Source: Achromobacter kerstersii
GTDB lineage: Bacteria > Pseudomonadota > Gammaproteobacteria > Burkholderiales > Burkholderiaceae_B
DNA length: 64,000 nt
NCBI RefSeq assembly: GCF_902859595.1
Contig: NZ_CADIJQ010000005.1
Location: forward strand, 186,001-250,000
Direction: 5' to 3'
Shown: positions 46,817 to 55,897 of the stretch, in pieces
Numbering within the stretch: the stretch's first letter is position 1
Layout of the letters: every line of letters begins with the position of its first letter
The notes under the pieces: generated by a model
Seen by the model: only the letters and a program-made list of their open reading frames with translations
What the model was told of the DNA's origin: nothing
Database searches by the model: none
Program-made: the position numbers and the translations under genes

Positions 46817-48985
46817 ATGAATGCCCTCTCCCGCTTCGCCCGCACGGCCGGCGCCGCCACCCTCGTGGCGCTGCTCGCCGCTTGTGGCGGCGACGATGAC
46901 GACAACAACTCCCCCGTCGCCGAGACGCCCCCGCCTGTCACGGAAACGCCGGCCGCACCGCCCGCCCCCGTGCAAGTCGCGTTCATGCCCGACATCCACT
47001 TTCATGACGTCTACGCCGACTTCAAAGATGGCTCGTTTCCTGGCATTCCGAATCCGAAGCATGGCGACAACGCCACCATCCGGACGATGTACGCGCAACT
47101 GACGTCGACCCGCCTGTTCAACGAAAACTACTTCGCGTTCCTGGCCGCGCTGGATGACGCCGTATCGCGCGGCGTGAAGTACATCGCCCTGCCCGGCGAC
47201 TTCTCGGATGATGGCCAGCCCGTGCACATGCGGGGCCTGGTCAAGATCATGGACGAGTATTCGAAGAAGCATGGCATCCAGTTCTTTGCGGCCCCGGGCA
47301 ACCATGACCCCAACCGCCCCTTCAACCAGGCCGCCGGCAAGAGCGACTACCTGGGCCTGGACCCGGCCACCGGCGCCATCGGCTTCTCGCAACCGATCTA
47401 CAGCCGCGGCGGCAATGCCGCGTGCAGCACGCCCTACAGCGGTGACTGGGCGCTGGTCGGCAGCACGTACTGCACCGAAGAAGTCCTGCACATGGGGTAC
47501 GCGGGCATCACCGACGCATTGAAGCAGCACGGCTTCATGCCGCAGCCGCAAAACGTCTATTACGAAACGCCGTACAGCACCTACAAGTACGAAGACTACG
47601 ACTACACCACTGCGCGAGACCAGGCCAATTGGATCAATCGCCAGTACGAAATCTGCGCCGAAGGCACGGGCGGCCCGAACAAGCCGCAGAACTACATGCT
47701 GTGCAAGATGGTGCCCGATACGTCCTACGTGGTGGAACCGGTCAAGGGCGTGTGGCTGGTCGGCATCGACGCCAACGTCTATGTGCCCACCGGTACCGGT
47801 GCGAATGATTTCACCGGCTCGGGCGACCAGGGCTACAACAAGATGCTCACGCACAAGGCGCACGTCATCAAATGGCTGAAGGACGTGGTTGCGCGCGGCA
47901 AGGCGCAGGGCAAGCAGGTCATCGCCTTCAGCCACTTCCCGATGTCGGAATTCTTCAACGGTGCGTCGGACGATATCGAAGCGCTGCTGGGCGCCAACAA
48001 GATGCAGATGATCCGCCGCCCGGCCGAGAACACCACGCGCGCGCTGGCCGAAACCGGTTTGAAGGTGCACGTGGGCGGCCACATGCACTTCAACGACATG
48101 GCGGCGCGCAACTACGGCGCGGACACGGCGCTGTTCAACATCCAGGCGCCGTCCATGGCGGCCTACGTGCCGGCCTACAAGCTGATGACGCTGCAAAGCG
48201 CGGACGAGATCGAAGTGCAAACCATCCGTCTGGACAAGGTGCCGCGCTTTGACGAACTGTTCGACCTGTACCGCGCCGAGAACGCCTACACAACGCCCGC
48301 GCGCTGGGACGTGTCGATTCTGGACGCCAAGGACTACGGCGACTTCACCTATCGCTACATGAGCGAACTGGTGCGCCTGCGCCTGCTCAATGACGACTGG
48401 CGCTGCGAGATGCGTGAACTGGTCAAGAGTCCGCTCACCGGCGCTGATCTGCTGACGCTGTCGCAACTGCAAACCACCGTCACGCTGAAGGAACTGGCGA
48501 ACACCGGCAATCAGAACAATCTGACTTCCGCCTTCTTCGCTTGCCTCTCCGACGGAGGCGGCAGCGGCGCCAGCAATGCAGCGTATGCCGGCAACCTGGC
48601 GGACGCCCAAGCCCGTGCACAAGCGCTGGCGCAAGCCAACGGCATGCAGCTGTCGGACTTCGCGCAGTGGAAGGCGTTGGACATGGCGGGTGACTTCGTG
48701 CGCATTGCCAACGCGGGCGACCTGGCGTTTGCCGACATCCCCGCGCAACGCGCCAATCAGTACAAGCTGCTGGCCCAGGCGCTTGCCAACACGAACGCGT
48801 CGGTGCAGATGAACGGCAACAGCGTCAGCAACGCCAACACGCTGGCTGACCTGTTCAAGGCGCGCTTCAAGCCGCTGATGGCGATCATGCTGAAGCTGGC
48901 TGCGGGTGCTCCGTCGGAACACATCCGGCTGGACCTGAGCAGCAACAGCATCGTCAATCTGTCGACCCAGCCTTCACCCTTCTAA
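46817..48985 (+). CDS. Metallophosphoesterase lipoprotein (calcineurin-like)
   Basis: 722-aa predicted surface or periplasmic lipoprotein. A signal peptide ends in the lipobox LAAC with Cys23, followed by GGDDDD and a Pro-rich spacer. The binuclear metal site has Asp59 and His61 (MPDIHFHD), Asp in LPGDFSDDG, Asn-His in PGNHDPN and a His pair in VGGHMHFND. The C-terminal 200 residues are helical and unlike other domains I know. Substrate is unknown; an extracellular phosphoester such as a nucleotide is plausible. The gene stands alone, with terminators before and after. Confidence 0.87.
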   Translation: MNALSRFARTAGAATLVALLAACGGDDDDNNSPVAETPPPVTETPAAPPAPVQVAFMPDIHFHDVYADFKDGSFPGIPNPKHGDNATIRTMYAQLTSTRLFNENYFAFLAALDDAVSRGVKYIALPGDFSDDGQPVHMRGLVKIMDEYSKKHGIQFFAAPGNHDPNRPFNQAAGKSDYLGLDPATGAIGFSQPIYSRGGNAACSTPYSGDWALVGSTYCTEEVLHMGYAGITDALKQHGFMPQPQNVYYETPYSTYKYEDYDYTTARDQANWINRQYEICAEGTGGPNKPQNYMLCKMVPDTSYVVEPVKGVWLVGIDANVYVPTGTGANDFTGSGDQGYNKMLTHKAHVIKWLKDVVARGKAQGKQVIAFSHFPMSEFFNGASDDIEALLGANKMQMIRRPAENTTRALAETGLKVHVGGHMHFNDMAARNYGADTALFNIQAPSMAAYVPAYKLMTLQSADEIEVQTIRLDKVPRFDELFDLYRAENAYTTPARWDVSILDAKDYGDFTYRYMSELVRLRLLNDDWRCEMRELVKSPLTGADLLTLSQLQTTVTLKELANTGNQNNLTSAFFACLSDGGGSGASNAAYAGNLADAQARAQALAQANGMQLSDFAQWKALDMAGDFVRIANAGDLAFADIPAQRANQYKLLAQALANTNASVQMNGNSVSNANTLADLFKARFKPLMAIMLKLAAGAPSEHIRLDLSSNSIVNLSTQPSPF

Positions 48986-49011
48986 CACCGACAACAAGCG
49001 CGCGTTGATGG

Positions 49012-49040
49012 CAAACGGCTCACGATCAGTGAGCCGTTTG
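49012..49040. terminator. Two-way terminator between phosphoesterase and AraC gene
   Basis: A perfect 12-bp stem, CAAACGGCTCAC with GTGAGCCGTTTG over a GATCA loop, lies between convergent genes. Confidence 0.75.
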
Positions 49041-49041
49041 C

Positions 49042-50001
49042 TTAACCGCGAGCGCGCATGTCCCGTGGTGTCATGCCGAACCGGTTCTTGAACAGGCGGC
49101 TGAAGTGCGACGGGTGGGTAAAGCCCACCTGATACGCCAGCTCGCCGATGCCGCGATGCTGATGCCTGGGGTCCAGCAGCAATTCGCGGCAGCGATCCAG
49201 ACGCTGATCGAAGATGAAGGACTCCACCGACAAGCCGCCTGCCCGCAGGATGCGATGCAGATACGCCACCGACACCCCACAGCCCTGCGCCACGTGTTGC
49301 GGCGACAGTGCTGGGTCGGCCAGATGCTGTCGGATATACGCCAGCACCCGCTGCCGATGCGCCAAGGTAACGCTGCTATCCGATTCAGACGCATGCCCCT
49401 GCCCCGGCTGCACCAGGAACAGCACGATCAAATCGATCAAGCGCTCGCCAAGCTCGGTGACTTCGGTGTCCGACCAGCCGCCCATGCCTTTGAACAGATG
49501 GTCCATGTAGCTGGCCAACATCGCACCGCGCGGGGAGCCGTCGTCGATGCGCAGCTTGTGGAACGCGCCGATACGCGAATCCCGCTGCGACAAGGCGCTG
49601 CGCGGAAACGACACGCTCAGGCTGCGATAGCCCGATGAGCCCAACGCCGTCGCCTGATACGGCAGGCTTTGGTTCATCAGGTACACGCACCCCGGTTCGA
49701 CCTGGAATTCACGGCCTTGCTGGCGCACGGCCAGCGGGCCGGACAACGGCAGGCCAAAGGTGTAGAACTCCTGGTCCAGCCGCGACACATTTCCCACCGT
49801 GCGCTCCAGCTTCTGTCCCTGATAGTGCAGGTCATTGAATTGAAGGCTGGCGCGGCGGGCGTAGCGCACGTGTCCCGCAAAATGATCCGGCTTGCCGCGG
49901 TGCACTTCAAACGGGCCGAACGCGTCCGACAAAGCCGCGCGCCATTGCTCACGCCCGTCGGCGCCGGCGCTGGCCGAAATGGCGAATTCCGTATCGGGCA
50001 T
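49042..50001 (-). CDS. AraC-family transcriptional regulator
   Basis: 319-aa regulator. The N-terminal ligand-sensing part (about 1-200) has cupin-like blocks such as FQVEPGCVYLMNQSLPY. The C-terminal pair of helix-turn-helices is visible in LSPQHVAQGCGVSVAYLHRI and IGELAYQVGFTHPSHFSRLF. The ATG at 50001 is preceded by GGAG; an earlier in-frame start lacks support. It is divergent from the hydrolase-Liv transporter operon, its likely target. Confidence 0.93.
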   Translation of the reverse strand: MPDTEFAISASAGADGREQWRAALSDAFGPFEVHRGKPDHFAGHVRYARRASLQFNDLHYQGQKLERTVGNVSRLDQEFYTFGLPLSGPLAVRQQGREFQVEPGCVYLMNQSLPYQATALGSSGYRSLSVSFPRSALSQRDSRIGAFHKLRIDDGSPRGAMLASYMDHLFKGMGGWSDTEVTELGERLIDLIVLFLVQPGQGHASESDSSVTLAHRQRVLAYIRQHLADPALSPQHVAQGCGVSVAYLHRILRAGGLSVESFIFDQRLDRCRELLLDPRHQHRGIGELAYQVGFTHPSHFSRLFKNRFGMTPRDMRARG

Positions 50002-50089
50002 GTCGCGGTCTCCTGTACGCGGCGGGAAGCGCAATTTGATCTTGCGTCTACAACCTTTTGACTCACCCTGCTCTGGGGTGCGCGACGCA

Positions 50090-50119
50090 TTGTGGATGCA
50101 TCTGGCGCAAGTCTATAGT
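50090..50119 (+). promoter_or_regulatory. Promoter candidate for the hydrolase-Liv operon
   Basis: TTGTGG (50090-50095) and TATAGT (50114-50119) with an 18-base spacer, in the 161-base gap divergent from the AraC gene. A GGAGGAG ribosome site follows before the ATG at 50163. Confidence 0.5.
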
Positions 50120-50162
50120 CAGCCCGATAAGCACACAACCTGGACAACCCGGGAGGAGACTC

Positions 50163-51059
50163 ATGGCAAACGCGCCCGTAACGGCAGGCCGCCACACGCC
50201 TGTTTCGCGCTATCTGCGCTGCGAAGGTCGCGAGCTGCACTACATGGAATGGGGTACGCCCGACGCGCCCCCCATCGTCATGTGGCACGGGCTAGCCCGC
50301 ACCGGCCGCGATTTCGACGACTTGGCACAAGCGCTGGCGGATGACTACCGCATCCTGTGTCCCGACACGATCGGGCGCGGCCTGTCGCAATGGAGTCCCG
50401 ACCCGGTGGCCGAATACCAGCTGGATTTCTACGCGCGCCTGGCGCGAGCGTTCGTCGATGGCTTGCAGCTTGCCCACTTGCGCTGGGTGGGCACGTCAAT
50501 GGGCGGCGCCACCGGCATGCACGCCGCCGCCACAACCTTGCGCAACCGCATCTCGCACTTGGTGGTCAACGACATCGGCCCGGAATTACCGCAGCCGGCC
50601 ATCGAGCGCATCCTGGCCTATGTCGGCAACCCGCCCGCCTTCGACACCGTCACCGAACTGGAAGCGTGGCTGCGCGTTGCCTACAAGCCCTATGGCTGGC
50701 AAAGCGATGCGCAATGGCGGCGCATGGCCGAGACCTCGGTGCGGCGCCTGCCTGATGGGCGCGTCACCGCGCACTACGACCCGGCCATCGCCGGGCAGTT
50801 CAGCCACCACCCCAACGACTACAACCGCTGGAGCGGCTACGACTCGCTGCGCATGCCGCTGTTGCTCTTGCGCGGCGCGGATTCCGACTTGCTGTTGCCC
50901 GACGTCGCCCACGCCATGACGCAACGCGGCCCGCGCGCCCAACGCATCGACTTCCCGGACTGCGGCCACGCCCCCGCCTTGAACGTGGCGTCGCAGATCG
51001 ACGCCATCCGCCACTTCCTTGCCACGCCCGCCGCCCCGGCAGACACGCGCGCCCACTGA
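50163..51059 (+). CDS. Alpha/beta hydrolase
   Basis: 298-aa cytoplasmic hydrolase. The oxyanion segment is MWHGLARTGRDF, the nucleophile elbow GTSMGGATG, the acid near LLLRGADSDLL and the His in CGHAPAL. The ATG at 50163 follows a strong GGAGGAG. It is first in the operon with a Liv-type importer, so it probably cleaves an imported ester, amide or lactone (inference). Confidence 0.9.
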   Translation: MANAPVTAGRHTPVSRYLRCEGRELHYMEWGTPDAPPIVMWHGLARTGRDFDDLAQALADDYRILCPDTIGRGLSQWSPDPVAEYQLDFYARLARAFVDGLQLAHLRWVGTSMGGATGMHAAATTLRNRISHLVVNDIGPELPQPAIERILAYVGNPPAFDTVTELEAWLRVAYKPYGWQSDAQWRRMAETSVRRLPDGRVTAHYDPAIAGQFSHHPNDYNRWSGYDSLRMPLLLLRGADSDLLLPDVAHAMTQRGPRAQRIDFPDCGHAPALNVASQIDAIRHFLATPAAPADTRAH

Positions 51060-51075
51060 TACCAGGAGACTCCCC

Positions 51076-52248
51076 ATGAATCGCATTCTGCTTGCCGCGC
51101 TGGCGGCCCTTTGCATGAATTCGGCCGTCGCGGCGAAGGACTTCGTCGTGGCCCATGTTTACGACAAGACGGGCCCGCTGGAGGCCTACGCCAAACAGAC
51201 GCAGAACGGCCTGATGCTGGGCCTGGAATACGCAACCCAAGGCACGATGACGGTTGCCGGCCGCAAGATTCGCGTGATCGAAAAAGACAACCAGGGCAAG
51301 CCCGATGTGGCGCGTGCGCAGCTGGCGTCCGCCTACGCCGACGATAACGCCGACATCGCCGTCGGCCCGACCTCGTCTGGTGTGGCGCTGGCCATGCTGC
51401 CGATCGCCGAAGAGTACGAAAAAATCTTGCTGGTGGAGCCCGCCGTGGCCGATTCCATCACGGGCGAAAAGTGGAACAAGTACATCTTCCGCACAGGCCG
51501 CAACTCGTCGCAGGATGCCATCGCCAACGCGGTGGCGTTCGACCAGGCAGGCACGTCCATCGCCATGCTGGCGCAAGACTATGCCTTTGGCCGCGACGGC
51601 GTGAAGGCCTTCAAGGGCGCGCTGAAGAACGCCAAGATCGTGCACGAGGAATATCTGCCCGCCAACGCCACCGACTTCACCGCTGGCGCGCAGCGATTGT
51701 TCGATGCGCTGAAAGACAAGCCGGGCCGCAAGATCATCTTCATCTTGTGGGCGGGTGCGGGCAACCCGTTCAAGATCGCCGATCTGGACCCCAAGCGCTT
51801 CGGCATCGAGATCGCCACGGGCGGCAATACGCTGGCCGCGATGACGCCGTTGAAGTCGCTGGCGGGCATGGAAGGCGCCACCTATTACTACTACGGTATC
51901 CCCAAGAATCCGATCAATGATTGGCTCGTTGCCGAACACCAGAAGCGCTACGGCCAGCCGCCGGACTTCTTCACAGCGGGCGGTATGTCGTCGGGCATTG
52001 CGATCGTGGCCGCGCTGAACAAGACCGCAGGCAACTCCGACACCGACACGCTCATCAAGGCGATGGAAGGCATGAGCTTCGACACGCCCAAGGGCAAGAT
52101 GACCTTCCGCCCCGAAGACCATCAAGCCATGCAATCGATGTACCACTTCCGCATCAAGAACGATCCGTCGGTGCCATGGGCTGTGCAGGATCTGGTCAAG
52201 GAAATCACGCCTGACCAGATGAACGTGCCGATCCAGAACAAACGCTGA
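51076..52248 (+). CDS. Liv-type ABC transporter substrate-binding protein
   Basis: 390-aa periplasmic receptor. The signal peptide is short (MNRILLAALAALCMNSAVAA, cut before KDFVV). The mature part has the type-I fold segments KTGPLEAYAKQTQNGLMLG and LVEPAVADSITG. It is similar to branched-chain amino-acid or amide receptors; the ligand is unknown. CAGGAG precedes the ATG at 51076. It lies 16 bases after the hydrolase gene. Confidence 0.9.
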   Translation: MNRILLAALAALCMNSAVAAKDFVVAHVYDKTGPLEAYAKQTQNGLMLGLEYATQGTMTVAGRKIRVIEKDNQGKPDVARAQLASAYADDNADIAVGPTSSGVALAMLPIAEEYEKILLVEPAVADSITGEKWNKYIFRTGRNSSQDAIANAVAFDQAGTSIAMLAQDYAFGRDGVKAFKGALKNAKIVHEEYLPANATDFTAGAQRLFDALKDKPGRKIIFILWAGAGNPFKIADLDPKRFGIEIATGGNTLAAMTPLKSLAGMEGATYYYYGIPKNPINDWLVAEHQKRYGQPPDFFTAGGMSSGIAIVAALNKTAGNSDTDTLIKAMEGMSFDTPKGKMTFRPEDHQAMQSMYHFRIKNDPSVPWAVQDLVKEITPDQMNVPIQNKR

Positions 52249-52262
52249 ACGCCGCCACCAAC

Positions 52263-53033
52263 ATGCTGGAAACCCAATCGCTCACGATCCGTTTCGGCGG
52301 GCACGTGGCCGTCAACAATGTCAGTTGCCGCTATGCGCCTGGCACGCTGACGGCCATCGTTGGCCCCAACGGCGCGGGCAAAACGACCTACTTCAATCTG
52401 ATCTCGGGCCAGCTGCGCGCAAGCGCAGGCTCGGTGAGTTTGAACGGGCGCGACCTCACATCGTTATCAGCCCCGGCTCGCATGCATGCCGGCCTGGGCC
52501 GCGCCTTTCAATTGACGCAACTGTTCCCTCGCCTAACCGTGCATGAGAACGTGCGGCTGGCGCTGCAATCGCGCCAGCAAGGCATGAGCTGGCGCCGCAT
52601 CCGCTTCTGGCGCACGTGGGACGATGACCGCAACCTGCTCGCGCGCGCCGATGCGTTAATGGAACGCACCCGCTTGTCGGCGCGGCGTGACCAGGCCGCC
52701 GCCGACCTGCCGCATGGCGATCAACGCAAGCTGGAAATCGCCATGCTGATTGCGCTGGAACCGCAAGTGTTCATGTTCGACGAACCCACGGCCGGCATGA
52801 GCGTGGACGACGTGCCCGTGGTGCTGGAGCTGATCCGCGAAATCAAGACGGATTCATCGAAAACGATTCTGCTGGTGGAGCACAAGATGGATGTGGTGCG
52901 TGAATTGGCTGACCGCATCGTCGTGTTGCATAACGGCCAGCTGATGGCGGACGGCGACCCGGCCACCGTCATCGCGTCTCCCATCGTGCAACAGGCCTAT
53001 CTGGGCATCAGCCCGACAGAGACGCCGGCATGA
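52263..53033 (+). CDS. Liv-type ABC transporter ATPase, LivG-like
   Basis: 256-aa cytoplasmic ATPase. Walker A is GPNGAGKTT, the signature region LPHGDQRKLEIAM and Walker B VFMFDEPTAGM. The signature is diverged from LSGGQ, as is common in LivG. The stop overlaps the next start (ATGA). It acts with the LivF-like ATPase. Confidence 0.92.
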   Translation: MLETQSLTIRFGGHVAVNNVSCRYAPGTLTAIVGPNGAGKTTYFNLISGQLRASAGSVSLNGRDLTSLSAPARMHAGLGRAFQLTQLFPRLTVHENVRLALQSRQQGMSWRRIRFWRTWDDDRNLLARADALMERTRLSARRDQAAADLPHGDQRKLEIAMLIALEPQVFMFDEPTAGMSVDDVPVVLELIREIKTDSSKTILLVEHKMDVVRELADRIVVLHNGQLMADGDPATVIASPIVQQAYLGISPTETPA

Positions 53034-53782
53034 GCGCCCCGCTGCTGCTGGAACTGCAAGGCGTGCATACCCACATCGGCGCGTACCACATCCTGCACGG
53101 CGTGGACCTGGCGGTGCCGTCTGCTGGGGTCACCATGCTGCTGGGCCGCAACGGCGCCGGCAAGACCACGACGCTGCGCACGATCATGGGGTTGTGGCGG
53201 GCCTCGCAAGGCCAGGTGACGTTTGACGGCACCCCGATTGGCGGGCCGGGCACACGCAAATCACCGCCTGACATGGCTCGCATGGGCATGGCCTATGTGC
53301 CCGAAAACATGGGCATCTTTGCGGATTTGTCGGTGAAGGAAAACATCTTGCTCGCCGCGCGCCAGGCGCGCAGCGCGGACCAGCTCGACACCGCCCGGCT
53401 GGAATGGATCTTCGGCTTTTTCCCGGCGCTGAAAAAATTCTGGCTGCATCCGGCAGGCAAGCTGTCGGGCGGACAGAAGCAGATGCTGGCAGTGGCGCGC
53501 GCCATCATCGAGCCGCGCCGGCTGCTGTTGATCGACGAACCCAGCAAGGGCCTTGCGCCCGCCATCATCCAGAACATGATCGACGCCTTCATCGAGCTCA
53601 AGCAGGCTTCCACCACCATCCTGCTGGTTGAGCAGAACTTCAATTTCGCACGGCAGGTCGGCGATCACGTCGCCGTCATGGACAACGGCCGTGTCGTGCA
53701 TGCCGGCGGCATGCGCGAGCTGGCGGACGACGACGCGCTGCAAACCAGTCTGTTGGGCCTGTCTTTGGGAAGCCATCAATGA
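53030..53782 (+). CDS. Liv-type ABC transporter ATPase, LivF-like
   Basis: 250-aa ATPase with Walker A GRNGAGKTT, signature LSGGQKQML and Walker B LLLIDEPSKGL. Both ends overlap neighbours by four bases (ATGA), so the operon is tightly coupled. Confidence 0.93.
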   Translation: MSAPLLLELQGVHTHIGAYHILHGVDLAVPSAGVTMLLGRNGAGKTTTLRTIMGLWRASQGQVTFDGTPIGGPGTRKSPPDMARMGMAYVPENMGIFADLSVKENILLAARQARSADQLDTARLEWIFGFFPALKKFWLHPAGKLSGGQKQMLAVARAIIEPRRLLLIDEPSKGLAPAIIQNMIDAFIELKQASTTILLVEQNFNFARQVGDHVAVMDNGRVVHAGGMRELADDDALQTSLLGLSLGSHQ

Positions 53783-54789
53783 GCACCGTGGATATTGATA
53801 CCCCGCTGCCGCGCGTGCGCGCGGACCTGCGGCCCGTGCTGCTGGTGCTGGCGCTGGCCGCCATTGCGCTGCCGCTGGTCGGCTCGCTGTCGACCTGGGT
53901 CACGCTGACGCTGGCGGGCCTGGCCATGGGCATGATCATCTTCATCGTGGCCTCTGGCATGACACTCGTGTTCGGGCTGATGGACGTGCTGAACTTCGGG
54001 CACGGTCTCTTCATCGCCATCGGCGCCTACATGGCGGCCACGGTACTGAGCGGCATGGCCGACTGGACACAATCCGGCAGCCTGTGGATGAACCTGGCGG
54101 CCGTACTGCCTGCGATGATCGTCGGCATGCTCGTGGCCGGTGCTGTCGGGCTGGCATTCGAACGCGTGATCGTGCGGCCGGTGTATGGGCAGCACCTGAA
54201 GCAGATCCTGATCACGATGGGCGGGATGATCATCGGTGAGGAAATCATCAAGATGATCTGGGGTCCGCAGACGCTATCCTTGCCGCTGCCCGAGGCGCTG
54301 CGCGGCGCGTTCCTGTTGGGCGATGCCGCCATCGAGAAATTCCGCATCGTGGCGCTGGTGGTGGGCGTGCTGGTGCTGGGCGGCATGCTGTGGCTGCTGA
54401 ACCGCACCAAGCTGGGCCTGCTGATCCGCGCGGGCGTCGAAGACCGGGAAATGGTGGAAAGCCTGGGCTACCGCATCCGGCATTTGTTCGTCGGCGTGTT
54501 TGTGGCCGGGTCGATGCTGGCCGGGCTGGGCGGTGTGCTGTGGGGGATGTATCAGCAATCGGTTGTGCCGCAGCTGGGTGCGCAGGTCAATGTGCTGATC
54601 TTCATCGTCATCATGATCGGCGGGCTGGGGTCGACGGTAGGCTGCCTGATCGGTGCGCTGCTGGTCGGCTTGATGGCCAACTACACCGGCTTCCTGCTGC
54701 CCAAGGCCGCCCTCTTTTCAAACATTGCGCTGATGGTCGCCATTCTGTTGTGGCGGCCGCAAGGCGTGTATCCGGTCACGAACCGCTAG
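53779..54789 (+). CDS. Liv-type ABC transporter permease, LivH-like
   Basis: 336-aa inner-membrane permease with about eight helices. Typical stretches are GMTLVFGLMDVLNFGHGLF and AGVEDREMVESLGYRIRHLF. It overlaps the LivF-like gene by four bases and precedes the LivM-like gene by 10. N-terminal extension of about 45 residues relative to LivH. Confidence 0.92.
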   Translation: MSTVDIDTPLPRVRADLRPVLLVLALAAIALPLVGSLSTWVTLTLAGLAMGMIIFIVASGMTLVFGLMDVLNFGHGLFIAIGAYMAATVLSGMADWTQSGSLWMNLAAVLPAMIVGMLVAGAVGLAFERVIVRPVYGQHLKQILITMGGMIIGEEIIKMIWGPQTLSLPLPEALRGAFLLGDAAIEKFRIVALVVGVLVLGGMLWLLNRTKLGLLIRAGVEDREMVESLGYRIRHLFVGVFVAGSMLAGLGGVLWGMYQQSVVPQLGAQVNVLIFIVIMIGGLGSTVGCLIGALLVGLMANYTGFLLPKAALFSNIALMVAILLWRPQGVYPVTNR

Positions 54790-54799
54790 GAGCCGCGAT

Positions 54800-55867
54800 A
54801 TGTCTTTCCGCCTGCTCTCCGGCGACCCGCCCCGCAGCCCGCTATTGGCGTTGGCGCTGATCGCGATTGTCGCCTTGCTTGCCACGGCGCCCTTCCTTTT
54901 TCCCGGCCCGAAGTCGCTGGCGGTGGCCGCGAAGATTCTGGTGTTCGTGATTTTGGTCGCAAGCTATGACCTGCTGCTGGGATACACCGGCATCGTGAGC
55001 TTTGCGCACACCATGTTCTTCGGCATCGGCGCCTATGGCGTCGCGATTGCCAGCATCCGCATGGAGCCGGGCTGGACCGCCGTGTTCGCGGGTGTGGGTG
55101 CGGGCCTTGCGGTGTCGCTGGCGTTCGCGTTGTTGATCGGCCTGGCCAGCCTGCGCGTGCGAGCGATCTTCTACGCAATGATCACATTAGCCGTCGCGGC
55201 GGCGTTCCAGACGTTGGTGTCGCAGTTGTCAGATCTGACGGGTGGCGAAGATGGCCTGAACTTCAAGGTGCCGCAGATGTTGCGACCGGCGTTCCGGCCA
55301 TTTTCCGAGCCGGTGTTCGGCGTCACGATCGACGGCCGCATCATCACGTACTACCTGATCGCCGCGGTGTGCGTCGTGCTGTTCCTGATGCTGCTGCGCA
55401 TCGTGAACTCGCCGTTTGGCCGCGTGCTGCAAGCCATCCGCGAGAACCCGTTCCGAGCCGAGGCCATTGGCTATCGCACGGTGCTGTATCGCAGCCTGTC
55501 AAACCTGCTTGCCGCCGCCTTCGCCACGCTGGCGGGCGCGATGTACGCGTTATGGCTGCGCTACGACGGGCCGGATACCACGCTGTCGTTCGAGATCATG
55601 CTGAACATCCTGCTGATGCTGGTGATTGGCGGCATGGGCACGATGTACGGCGCAGTGGTCGGCGCGAGCCTATTCGTGTTCGCACAAAGCTATCTGCAAG
55701 ATGGCCTGCACATCATTCACGATGCGGTGACGGGCGTGGCACCCCTGGCGCTGCTGTTCGAACCCGACCGCTGGCTGCTGTGGCTGGGGATTTTGTTCGT
55801 GGTGTCGGTGTATTACTTCCCGACGGGTATTGCCGGGCGGCTGCGGGAATTTACGCGGCGGCGCTGA
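54800..55867 (+). CDS. Liv-type ABC transporter permease, LivM-like
   Basis: 355-aa inner-membrane permease. LivM blocks are YDLLLGYTGIVSFAHTMFFG and ENPFRAEAIGYRTVLYR. It is the last gene of the operon; the convergent hypothetical gene ends 30 bases away and no clear terminator is visible. Confidence 0.92.
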   Translation: MSFRLLSGDPPRSPLLALALIAIVALLATAPFLFPGPKSLAVAAKILVFVILVASYDLLLGYTGIVSFAHTMFFGIGAYGVAIASIRMEPGWTAVFAGVGAGLAVSLAFALLIGLASLRVRAIFYAMITLAVAAAFQTLVSQLSDLTGGEDGLNFKVPQMLRPAFRPFSEPVFGVTIDGRIITYYLIAAVCVVLFLMLLRIVNSPFGRVLQAIRENPFRAEAIGYRTVLYRSLSNLLAAAFATLAGAMYALWLRYDGPDTTLSFEIMLNILLMLVIGGMGTMYGAVVGASLFVFAQSYLQDGLHIIHDAVTGVAPLALLFEPDRWLLWLGILFVVSVYYFPTGIAGRLREFTRRR

Positions 55868-55897
55868 ATAGCCGTCGCCTGCCCGGCGCCGCTGGCG

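Noticed and set aside
45344..48922. Very long minus-strand open frame (1192 codons) opposite the aldehyde dehydrogenase and phosphoesterase genes
   Set aside because: It is an antisense shadow. Composition is His/Arg/Gln/Val-rich without domain motifs, while both plus-strand genes have catalytic residues, ribosome sites and terminators.
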